Assembly (NCBI GenBank): GCA_049515555.1
Contig: JBEKTY010000004.1
Span: 1 to 64,000 of the forward strand
Direction of reading: 5' to 3'
Source: JBEKTY01 sp049515555
Lineage (GTDB): Bacteria; Planctomycetota; Planctomycetia; Pirellulales; Thermoguttaceae
Length of the DNA: 64,000 bases
Position numbers and translations under genes: made by a program
Part shown: positions 40,926 to 48,031 of the stretch, in pieces
Layout: every line of letters begins with the position of its first letter
Position numbering within the stretch: the first letter of the stretch is position 1
Notes under the pieces: generated by a model
Told to the model about the DNA's origin: nothing
The model's input: only the letters and a program-made list of their open reading frames with translations
The model's database searches: none

Positions 40926-41667
40926 CGCAGCAGGGGCAGTGCGGATTGCGGCGGAGCTCGATCTGTCTGGAGCGGCCCTGGAAGCCGTCGATCATCCACA
41001 GGCGGCCCGAGAGGGGGCGGCCGGCGCGGGCCAGGATCTTGATCGCCTCCAGCGCGGCCAGCGATCCGACGGCGGCGGAAATTGCGCCCACCACGGGAAA
41101 CGATTCCTCGAACTCGGGCTCATGGGGGTAGATGCATTGCAGGCAGGCGGTCTGGCCCGGCCGGACGGCGACGAGCGTGGCGGTCATGCCCCATTGGGCC
41201 GCATCGACCAGGGGCACGCCGGCGGCCACCGCCGCCCGGTTCAGTCGCAGGCGCTCGGCGAAGGTGGGGGCGCAGGCCAGCACCAGGTCGGCGCGGCGGG
41301 CCAGGGCCAGGGCCTCCGCCTCGTCGGGCTCGTGGTCTACGGTCTCCACCGCCACCCAGCGATTCATGGCCCGCAGATGGGCGGCGAAATGCGGTATCCG
41401 CACTTCGCCGATCAGGTCCTCGCGGCCCAGTACCTGGCGATTGAGGTCGGGCCAGTCCAGCCGGCCGCCGTGGGCGAGGATCAGGCGTCCTACGCCGGCC
41501 ATGGCCAGGGCCAGGGCGGCCGGCCCGCCCACACCTCCGGCCCGGCTCACCAGTACGGTCGAGCCTTTCAGCCGGGCCTGCCCCTGGGGCGTCAACACGC
41601 CGCGGCCAATCTGCCGCGAGTAACGCGCCAATTCCTCGGGCGACAGCGGGGGCAAGTGTGGGTCCAT
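40885..41667 (-). CDS. MoeB/ThiF-like E1 adenylyltransferase
   Basis: 260 aa from the ATG at 41667. It activates the MoaD C-terminus with ATP. The start SPEELARYSRQIGRGVLTPQ is the family N-terminus. The nucleotide loop reads SRAGGVGGPAALALAMAGVG, a variant of GxGGLG, and the conserved Asp of the next strand is replaced (LAHGGRLDWPDLNRQ), though LNRQ is present. Zinc ligands CLQC near 176 and CPCC near 245 are intact. The last residues (GTRGEGGGVREEG) are translated heptads. It lies between modC and moaD on the same strand, consistent with one metal-cofactor operon. Confidence 0.85.
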   Translation of the reverse strand: MDPHLPPLSPEELARYSRQIGRGVLTPQGQARLKGSTVLVSRAGGVGGPAALALAMAGVGRLILAHGGRLDWPDLNRQVLGREDLIGEVRIPHFAAHLRAMNRWVAVETVDHEPDEAEALALARRADLVLACAPTFAERLRLNRAAVAAGVPLVDAAQWGMTATLVAVRPGQTACLQCIYPHEPEFEESFPVVGAISAAVGSLAALEAIKILARAGRPLSGRLWMIDGFQGRSRQIELRRNPHCPCCGTRGEGGGVREEG

Positions 41668-41722
41668 GGTAATCCAAAGCGCTGCTGTTAGGTGCAAACT
41701 CTATCCGGCCGCCCGGCGATCG

Positions 41723-42391
41723 TCAAGCCGCTCCCGGCGGGCCGGCCGGCAGCGGCAGCTCGCGAACGGTGCCGTCGCGGAGCTCGAACAAGCCGGTGGC
41801 GAGGCATTCCGCCTCGGCGCGGTTGTGCGTGACGTGCAGCACGGTGACGGCCATTTCGGCCCGTACCCGGCGCAGCAGGGCGTACATCTCTTGCCGGGTC
41901 TCATCGTCCAGGGCGCTGAGGGGCTCGTCGAAGAGCAGGACTTGCGGCCGCATGGCCAAGGCGCGGCCCAAGGCCACGCGTTGCGATTCGCCCCCGCTGA
42001 GGCCCCGCGGCCGGCGACGCAGCAGGTGGTCGATCCCCAGCCAGCGGGCCAGCTCCTGGACGCGGGCCCGGATCGCCGCGGACCGCCAACCCCGCACCGC
42101 CAGGGCGAAGGCCAGGTGATCGCGGACCGTGAGCGTCGAGAACAGGGCCATGTCCTGGGGCACGTAGCCCACGCCCCGGGCGGCGGGCGACCAGCCGGTC
42201 ACGTCGCGGCCCACCAGCGACACCGTTCCGCCGCGGACGGGCCGCAGGCCGCAGATCGCCTCCAGGAGCGTCGTCTTCCCGCTGCCCGTGCGGCCCATCA
42301 GCACGCCGTAGGCCCCGGTGGGCACCGTCAGCGTGACGCGCTCCAGCGTGAACGTGCCCTGGCGAATCGTGACTTCTGATAAAGCAATCAT
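41723..42391 (-). CDS. Molybdate/tungstate ABC transporter ATP-binding protein
   Basis: 222 aa: MIALSEVTIRQGTFTLERVT, Walker A MGRTGSGKTTLLEA near 31-44, PQDMALFSTLTV (Q-loop), LSGGESQRVALGRAL signature near 134, and LLFDEPLSALDDETRQ Walker B. It lacks the C-terminal TOBE/MOP domain that full-length ModC (about 350 aa) has, so it is closer to the short TupC/WtpC type. A family B palindrome and a second copy of its first 12 codons lie upstream, between it and modB. Confidence 0.88.
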   Translation of the reverse strand: MIALSEVTIRQGTFTLERVTLTVPTGAYGVLMGRTGSGKTTLLEAICGLRPVRGGTVSLVGRDVTGWSPAARGVGYVPQDMALFSTLTVRDHLAFALAVRGWRSAAIRARVQELARWLGIDHLLRRRPRGLSGGESQRVALGRALAMRPQVLLFDEPLSALDDETRQEMYALLRRVRAEMAVTVLHVTHNRAEAECLATGLFELRDGTVRELPLPAGPPGAA

Positions 42392-42445
42392 GGCAGGCTT
42401 TCGGCGGGGGCAGTCCGATTTTCGCGGCCGGAAGACGGCGGTACT

Positions 42446-42510
42446 GGGTGCCACTGCTGGCTCGTCCAGCAGTCTAAGACGCACTGCTGGACGAGCCAGC
42501 AGTGGCACCC
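42446..42510. repeat. Family B palindromic element, copy 3, next to duplicated modC start
   Basis: GGGTGCCACTGCTGGCTCGT and its complement around TCTAAGACGC. It separates the working modC start (42357-42391) from a second 35-bp copy of that start (42515-42549) adjoining modB. Confidence 0.9.
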
Positions 42511-42514
42511 AAGG

Positions 42515-42549
42515 CCCTGTCGAATCGTAACTTCTGACAGTGCGATCAT
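42515..42549 (-). pseudogene. Duplicated 5' end of modC (12 codons)
   Basis: It encodes MIALSEVTIRQG, identical in protein sequence to the start of modC, but differs at six bases, all synonymous. Two bases after the modB stop codon it starts with ATG, which fits the original start position of modC. Beyond codon 12 the frame runs into the family B element. Confidence 0.8.
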
Positions 42550-42551
42550 GG

Positions 42552-43418
42552 TCAGAACCATCCCGCTCCGCGCAGGCCGAACAGCCGGGTCAGCACCAGC
42601 ACCGCCAGCGCCGTTACGATCATCATCAGCGACACCGCCGCGGCGGCCTCGATCTTGCCGATGCTGAGCTCCAGGAAGACGGTGGTGGGCAGGACTTCGG
42701 TCCGCAGCCGGGTGGCCCCGGAGAACACCAGGATCGGGCCGAACTCGCCGAGCGAGCGGGCCCAGGCCAGCGTGCCCGCCGTAACGATCCCCCGCCGCGC
42801 CTCGGGCACCGCGACCATCCAGAAGGCCTGCCACCGCCGGCAGCCCAAGGTCAGCGCCACCTGCTCGGTCCGCGGGTGGATCTGGTCGAACGTAACCCGC
42901 ATCGTCCGCACGGCGAAGGCGCAGGCCACGGTGAACTGCGCCAGCACGACGCTGGGCACGGCGAATGTCACCGGCACGACCCGCTCCACCGCCCGCCCCA
43001 GCGCGGTCTGGAACAAGATCAACAGCGCCAGGCCTAGCACCAGCGGCGGCAGCACGATGGGGACGTCGATCATGGCGTCGACCCAGCGGCGGCCGGGAAA
43101 GGTGCATCGCGACAGGACGTAGCCGGCCGGCACGGCCACCCACAGCGACATCAGGCTGGAGAGCGTGCAGGACAACAGGCTCAGCCGCAGGGCATAGCGG
43201 ATCTCCTCGGCCTGCAGGGCCGCCCACAGGTCGGCGGGCGTGGTGAACGCCGCCAGGGCCAGCAGCAGGCAGACGATCAGCAGCACGTAGGAGCCCAGCA
43301 GGGCGCTCAAGGCGGCCAGGAACAGGCGGTCGCCGGCGCGGCCCGGCGCGGGATGCACGGCCGCTTGGGAGCCGCCGTCTGAGTCCTGAGCGTTATATTC
43401 CGGCGTCACCGCGCTCAC
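42552..43418 (-). CDS. Molybdate/tungstate ABC transporter permease
   Basis: 288 aa with five or six membrane helices and the EAA-type loop. It resembles ModB/TupB: IRYALRLSLLSCTLSSLMSL, VPAGYVLSRCTFPGRR, DVPIVLPPLVLGLALL, VALTLGCRRWQAFWMVAVPE (the coupling helix) and ARSLGEFGPILVFSGATR. It imports oxyanions with the ModA- and ModC-like proteins. It is 2 bp from the duplicated modC start and 51 bp after the modA gene. The first Met gives a hydrophilic head of about 30 residues before the first helix. Confidence 0.9.
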   Translation of the reverse strand: MSAVTPEYNAQDSDGGSQAAVHPAPGRAGDRLFLAALSALLGSYVLLIVCLLLALAAFTTPADLWAALQAEEIRYALRLSLLSCTLSSLMSLWVAVPAGYVLSRCTFPGRRWVDAMIDVPIVLPPLVLGLALLILFQTALGRAVERVVPVTFAVPSVVLAQFTVACAFAVRTMRVTFDQIHPRTEQVALTLGCRRWQAFWMVAVPEARRGIVTAGTLAWARSLGEFGPILVFSGATRLRTEVLPTTVFLELSIGKIEAAAAVSLMMIVTALAVLVLTRLFGLRGAGWF

Positions 43419-43455
43419 CCCCGGCCCCCCAGTCGATCACCCCGTCATCGCGCCG

Positions 43456-43490
43456 CAAATCCCCAATCCCTAATCCCTAATCCCCTTCCC
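43456..43490. repeat. CCCTAAT heptads at the double-ModA 3' end
   Basis: CCCCAAT, CCCTAAT, CCCTAAT; on the sense strand GGGATTAGGGATTAG provides the last codons and stop of the gene (GIRD then TAG). Confidence 0.9.
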
Positions 43491-45098
43491 TTCCTTCTCC
43501 CCGGCGATCCACTGGAACCCGGACTTGATGAAATGCTGCTTCGACTCCGGCGACAGGATCGCCGCCAGCAGCCTGCGCATCAGATACTTGTGCTGCGAAT
43601 CCTTGGCCACGGCGAACGGCTGGCGGGCCATGGCCTCGGGCAGGTTCATCTCGACGATCTGTAGGTGCTTCTCGGCGTTCTCCGGATTGCTCAGCACGTT
43701 GCTGCGATAGACGACCAGTAGATCGAGGGCCCCCACGCGCATCTGGTTGACCAGCGCGTGCCCCGCGTCGGCGTGCATTACCGGGCATTTCCGCGCGGGA
43801 TCATAGACCCGCTCGTGCAGCTTGAGCTTTTTGAGCAAGTCGTCGGTGAGCGCGCCCAGGGCCGAGTTGACCGGATGGGCCAGGCCGACCCGCAGCTCCG
43901 GCCGGGCCAGGTCTTCGATCGACCGCACCTGCTTGGGGTTGCCCTTGGGCACGACCAGCACCATGTCGTTGCGCGAGATGAGCGTCGAGGCCTCGAACCA
44001 TTGCCGCACCTGGTCCATGAACGACACGTCGCAGGAGAAGTAGGCATCGGGGAACTGGGCCGGGGCCGGCTGGCCCGCCGCCGCCTTCATGGTCTTCATC
44101 TGCGCCACGAGTACCCCGCAGCCGTTGTAGATCGTCGTGATCGTCACCCCTTCCCGCTCGCTGAAGGACTTCACCAGGTCGTCGATGCCGGGCTTGAGCA
44201 TGGCCCCCGCCATCAGCACCAGCGAAGGCCGGTCGGCCCAGGCGTCGGCATCCTCCAGGGGCTGGAAATAGTTCTGCTGGAAGGCCAACTGGCCGCGGTC
44301 GCGGGCGGTCAGGTAGCGGGCGAAGTGCAGCGCGGCGGTGGGCCTGCTGCAGGCCGCCACCACGCCCAGCAGGGCCTGGTCCGGCCCACGCGCTTGCAGC
44401 TCCGGCACGGCGACCGTCTCCAGGCCGAACTGCCGGGCCGTGACGTCCCACACCACGGCCGCGTCGGCGGCGCCGATCTTCACCGCCTGGGCCGCTTCGG
44501 TCACGGTGCCGACCAGCGACAGTTGCGCCCCCGGCCGCTGGCGGCGTGACAGGAGGGCGGCCCAATGGCCGCCCGGCTCGAGGGCCCGCTTGGCCGCCCG
44601 ACCCACCGCCGCCAACTCCGGATTAGGCACCACCAGCCGCACGTCGTCCCGCAGCAAATCCTGCCAGCCGGAGACCTTTCGCCGGCTGCCGGGGCTCACG
44701 GCCAGTGTAACCTGCTGCCGGATCACCGGCAGGACCTCGGCGATCAACCCTTTCCGCCGGGCATCGTCGATGAACGACTCCTCGGCCGCCAAGAACAGAT
44801 CGACCCGCTCGGGCGTCAGGCGAAGCTGGCTCAACAAGGTCCCCGAGCCGGCCGGGTTGATGATGACCCGCGTGCCATACTCCTGCTCGTACCGGGTGCA
44901 AATCTCCTCGACCGGCTTGGCCAGCCCGGCGGCGCAGAACAGCACCAACTCAGCCGGCTTTCCCCGGCTGGTTGCGCCGCCGGTGGAAAGCCACAGCAGG
45001 CCCACCAGAAGAACGACCGCCGCAACCGAGCCCAGCACGACGAGCCAGGGCCGTACGACCAGGCCGGCCCGCGGGCCGCGGCAGGCGCAACCGTTCAC
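43470..45098 (-). CDS. Membrane-anchored double ModA-like substrate-binding protein
   Basis: 542 aa if the GTG at 45098 is the start; no ATG occurs between the start region and the second domain, and codons upstream of 45098 are translated families C, F and A repeats. A membrane anchor (VVLGSVAAVVLLVGLLW near 18-34) precedes two homologous periplasmic binding domains. Domain 1 (about 47-285) starts LVLFCAAGLAKPVEEICTRY, then NPAGSGTLLSQL and DLFLAAEESFID. Domain 2 (about 290-540) starts LVLMAGAMLKPGIDDLVKSF, then NGCGVLVAQM and DAYFSCDVSFMDQV. Each matches the ModA/WtpA layout, so this is a fused tandem of oxyanion-binding proteins. Start choice is the main uncertainty. Confidence 0.8.
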   Translation of the reverse strand: MNGCACRGPRAGLVVRPWLVVLGSVAAVVLLVGLLWLSTGGATSRGKPAELVLFCAAGLAKPVEEICTRYEQEYGTRVIINPAGSGTLLSQLRLTPERVDLFLAAEESFIDDARRKGLIAEVLPVIRQQVTLAVSPGSRRKVSGWQDLLRDDVRLVVPNPELAAVGRAAKRALEPGGHWAALLSRRQRPGAQLSLVGTVTEAAQAVKIGAADAAVVWDVTARQFGLETVAVPELQARGPDQALLGVVAACSRPTAALHFARYLTARDRGQLAFQQNYFQPLEDADAWADRPSLVLMAGAMLKPGIDDLVKSFSEREGVTITTIYNGCGVLVAQMKTMKAAAGQPAPAQFPDAYFSCDVSFMDQVRQWFEASTLISRNDMVLVVPKGNPKQVRSIEDLARPELRVGLAHPVNSALGALTDDLLKKLKLHERVYDPARKCPVMHADAGHALVNQMRVGALDLLVVYRSNVLSNPENAEKHLQIVEMNLPEAMARQPFAVAKDSQHKYLMRRLLAAILSPESKQHFIKSGFQWIAGEKEGKGIRD

Positions 45099-45111
45099 GG
45101 GCCGGGCCAAA

Positions 45112-45188
45112 GTAGCAGGCACACTCCGTGTGCCGTTTGCTGTACCTTCTTCCGCTTCAGCGGACGGCACACGGAGTGTGCCTGCTAC
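45112..45188. repeat. Family C palindromic element, copy 2
   Basis: GTAGCAGGCACACTCCGTGT with complement ending CACGGAGTGTGCCTGCTAC and a CTTCCGCTTCAGCGGA core. It lies 13 bp upstream of the putative GTG start of the double ModA gene. Confidence 0.92.
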
Positions 45189-45202
45189 CTTGCATGCCAC
45201 AG

Positions 45203-45309
45203 TTCGGCGCGGGTCTCCCGACCCCGCCGCGGCCCGACCGAAGGTCTCCGGGGCTCGGGAGACCTCCGGTCGGCGGTGTGGCGCGGTCGGAGACCGGCCA
45301 CAACGCGAG
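45203..45309. repeat. Family F interspersed element, copy 1
   Basis: It reads GGCGCGGGTCTCCCGACC to GGTCGGAGACCGGCCACAACG with internal hairpins. It matches the reverse complement of 50071-50177. Confidence 0.88.
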
Positions 45310-45310
45310 C

Positions 45311-45440
45311 TCGGTCCCCTCTCCCTCCGGGAGAGGGTTAGGGTGAGGGGAACTACGTAAAGATTCTGTCCCTCCAATTCTCGCCACCAAGGCGGTTTCC
45401 CCTCACCCCGGCCCTCTCCCGGAGGGAGAGGGGGACTGGT
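45311..45440. repeat. Family A paired palindrome
   Basis: Two facing CTCTCCC/GGGAGAG hairpins about 85 bp apart with a less conserved spacer. Same architecture as 47891-48015 and 60479-60603. Confidence 0.9.
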
Positions 45441-45487
45441 TGTGCGGTCTTCACCCCGATTTGCAAAACTCCGGTGCAAACACCGCA

Positions 45488-46894
45488 TCAATGATCCCCT
45501 TGGTCCCGGCGCCGGCCCACGCTTCTCATTAGAATGCTGCCGGCCACGACCAGCAAGAGTCCGGCCGCCAGGGCGCCGCCCACGGCGGTCAGCAGTAGTC
45601 GGCGTCCTCCGCCGGTCGGGTCGGCCGTGGGCACTGAAGGCTGGCCGGCGGTTTGAGCCAGCGTAGGCCCGCTGCCCACGGCTTGGGCCTGTCCCGCCGC
45701 GGCCAAGGCGGCCTTGCCGATGGGACCGGCCGCGACCGTCAGGGCCCGCAGCTCGTCGGCCGCCAGCTCCTGCCGGATCGGCTCGCCGGAGAGGGCCGAC
45801 TCCCAGTCGGCCACCAGGAGCAGGTCCGTGCCTGGGAAGCGGTCTTTCACCGAGCAGCTACAGTTTCCGCAGAGGAATTCGCCGACCTGCTCAAGCGTGT
45901 CGGCCGAAAGCGACTCGCCGGCCAGGACGGTCAATACCCGGGCCCGCCCGAAAATCGGCAGGACCATGGGCCCGGCGAAGTCCTCGGGCGTGTGCGTGGC
46001 GCCTAGCAGAATGCGGAGCAACTGCCGCTCGGCCGGATCGCTGCGGGCAAGGCGCATGGTCGAAAACGCGATCCGCAGGGGCAGGGAAGTATGCGGTCCG
46101 CCGGTCCCGTCGTCGGGCGGCAGCGCCAGCGATTTCTGCATCTTCGCCAGCGTGGTTTGCAGGAGGGTGGCGGCCGCCTGGTCGGCCTTCGCCTGCCCGC
46201 TCTCGATGAGCAGAAAGACGGCCGAGTCGCCGGCCAGCAGCCGCCGCACCACTTCCCGGCGCAGCGGTGAATCGACCAGCGGTCGCAGGTCCTCGCCCAG
46301 CAGCGGGCCCGACCAGAGCGGCTGGGGGCCTTCCTCGCCCGGCGGAAACAGGGCCAGCATGGGTAGGGCGGCCGCGGCAGGCGGTCGCCAAGCCGGTTCC
46401 GGGCCGGCGTCGTCCGCCGGCCGGCCGGGTTCCTCGCGCGGCGCGGCCTCCGCGGATGGCCCGGGCAGCTTGCCCTTGCCCGGCTCGGTGCGTGGCCCGG
46501 GCAGCTTGCCTATGGTCCGCTCAGGGCTGGCCCCGGCCAAGTTGCCCGTGCCCTGCGCAGGCGGCGACGATGCGCCCGTGCCGCCTGCTGGCGATGCGCC
46601 AGTCCCGCCCGCCGCGGCCAGGTCTGTGGCACTCACTTCCAGATTGGCCGATCCCCGGCTGCCATCGGAAAGCTTCGACAGCGCGGCGACCATGTTCTTT
46701 GCCTCGCCCGACAGCGGGCCACGGTGAAAGACCACCAGGCGATAGGGCGCCGACTCGATGCGCTCCAGGGCGTAACGGAAGACCGGCACGGCGCAGGCCC
46801 GGGCCATGGGACCGCCCACCACACAGGCTGCCACCGCCAGGCCAACCAGCGCCCCAAGCACCGGGCCGAACAATCGAACCTGTGCTGCTCTCAC
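45488..46894 (-). CDS. Hypothetical exported, C-terminally membrane-anchored protein
   Basis: 468 aa from a GTG at 46894 with AGGGGG upstream. The N-terminus has a hydrophobic segment (VLGALVGLAVAACVVGGPMA) as signal or anchor; the middle is Pro/Gly/Ala-rich (RTEPGKGKLPGPSAEAA). The ordered parts are YRLVVFHRGPLSGEAKNMVA near 51, REVVRRLLAGDSAVFLLIES and LPLRIAFSTMRLARSDPAER. A C-terminal helix (LLLTAVGGALAAGLLLVVAG) is followed by RSVGRRRDQ, so a membrane-tethered exported topology is likely. FLCGNCSCSVKD contains a short Cys cluster. No family was recognised; the planctomycete-specific look is impressionistic. Confidence 0.7.
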   Translation of the reverse strand: MRAAQVRLFGPVLGALVGLAVAACVVGGPMARACAVPVFRYALERIESAPYRLVVFHRGPLSGEAKNMVAALSKLSDGSRGSANLEVSATDLAAAGGTGASPAGGTGASSPPAQGTGNLAGASPERTIGKLPGPRTEPGKGKLPGPSAEAAPREEPGRPADDAGPEPAWRPPAAAALPMLALFPPGEEGPQPLWSGPLLGEDLRPLVDSPLRREVVRRLLAGDSAVFLLIESGQAKADQAAATLLQTTLAKMQKSLALPPDDGTGGPHTSLPLRIAFSTMRLARSDPAERQLLRILLGATHTPEDFAGPMVLPIFGRARVLTVLAGESLSADTLEQVGEFLCGNCSCSVKDRFPGTDLLLVADWESALSGEPIRQELAADELRALTVAAGPIGKAALAAAGQAQAVGSGPTLAQTAGQPSVPTADPTGGGRRLLLTAVGGALAAGLLLVVAGSILMRSVGRRRDQGDH

Positions 46895-47340
46895 GGCCGG
46901 AACCCCCTATTGTTTCAAACCATACCTAACATTAAGGGTACCCATGGGGGCGGCAAAAGTCCACTGAGTTAAGTGCATTGGTATTCGCTCCTGGATGGGG
47001 CCAGTGACCGTTCACGGCATGGAAAGTAGCAGGCACACTCCGTGTGCCGTTCGCTGAAGCGGACAAAGGTATGGCGGACGGCACACGGAGTGTGCCTGCT
47101 ACCTTGGCGCGGGGGAGCGGACGGTTACGCTCCTGGATGGGGCCATTCTACTCCTGTAGCGATCCGGCATCAAATCCCCTCAATCGCGCAATCGTCAGCC
47201 TGCCGTTGAGGGGTTTTGGCAGGTGTGGCATGTGCAAAAAACCCCGTGAACGCCTAACGGACGGAAAGGTGACGGATTCCTAACACCTCGCTAACCTCCC
47301 ACCATTCGATGCCATGTACGATTGCTTAGAGAGAAGTTCG
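46895..47340. other. Intergenic region with family C copy and direct repeats
   Basis: About 450 bp without a supported gene. It holds the family C element, and a 17-bp direct repeat GCTCCTGGATGGGGCCA at 46987 and 47128. A loosely paired GAGGGGTTTT ... AAAAAACCCC at about 47207-47247 could be a hairpin. Confidence 0.6.
47026..47102. repeat. Family C palindromic element, copy 3
   Basis: GTAGCAGGCACACTCCGTGT with complementary right arm to GAGTGTGCCTGCTAC. It is closest to the copy at 45112-45188. Confidence 0.92.
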
Positions 47341-47841
47341 ATGATCGTCTCAACTACGAGGTGCGGTATGGTGTCACTGCCCAAGCTTGCTGGTGCAGAG
47401 AGCCGTCCGCTGGCCGGCTTGCAGCGGTCGGCTGCCTGGGATCGTCTCTGGCGACGATCGCCGTCCGAGGATCGGTTCGCGAAGGGGGCGGTCGAAGCTC
47501 GGATCCGCGGGGTCTTTCATCTGGACGCCACGGACCCGTTGCCGCTCGTGCACGACAACACCCTCCGGGATTACCATGCGCATCTGGCCCGCTGCCTGTC
47601 GTTTCCATTCCGGGCCAGCCACTGTGAAGAAGCGGAGCCGCTGGTGTTGGACAGTTCCGTACTCGTGACCGGCCTGTGCGACCCGGTGCGAACCCCGCCG
47701 GACTCCGTGACGGGCGTTCTCTGCGAAGTGGTCTTTCGCAACACCGCGCGGCTACCGCTGGCGCTGTTGAAAGTCGACCCCCGCAATCCCAACCGCCAGA
47801 TGATCGACGACTACTGGTACTGGTTCTGGAACTGCCGCTGA
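47341..47841 (+). CDS. CcbP-like putative calcium-binding protein
   Basis: 166 aa with start MIVSTTRCGM; Met codons at 47314 and 47368 are alternatives. The C-terminal two thirds look like the CcbP/Calci_bind type: HDNTLRDYHAHLARCLSFPF, a short beta barrel with VLVTGLCD and VLCEVVFRNTARLPLALLKV, and NPNRQMIDDYWYWFWNC at the end. CcbP is an acidic calcium-binding protein in cyanobacteria; the C-terminal WYWFWN-type end is characteristic. The acidic residues are fewer here, so calcium binding is a guess. Confidence 0.6.
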   Translation: MIVSTTRCGMVSLPKLAGAESRPLAGLQRSAAWDRLWRRSPSEDRFAKGAVEARIRGVFHLDATDPLPLVHDNTLRDYHAHLARCLSFPFRASHCEEAEPLVLDSSVLVTGLCDPVRTPPDSVTGVLCEVVFRNTARLPLALLKVDPRNPNRQMIDDYWYWFWNCR

Positions 47842-47890
47842 CGGCCGCGGTCGGAACCCTCTCGGAACCGGACTCTTGCAAGCTGCCGAT

Positions 47891-48015
47891 GCCCGGCCCC
47901 CTCTCCCTCCGGGAGAGGGTTAGGGTGAGGGGAAATCGGTGAGGACCCCGGCTATCCAGTTTTCGTGACGAACACAGGTTCCCCTCACCCCGGCCCTCTC
48001 CCGGAGGGAGAGGGG
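47891..48015. repeat. Family A paired palindrome
   Basis: Facing hairpins CCCCTCTCCCTCCGGGAGAG and CTCTCCCGGAGGGAGAGGGG, about 70 bp spacer. Confidence 0.9.
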
Positions 48016-48031
48016 GACCGCTTGGCGGCGA

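Noticed and set aside
45099..45491. 131-residue N-terminal extension of the double ModA
   Set aside because: Every part is translated family A, F or C sequence (for example LTLSRRERG), not protein homology.
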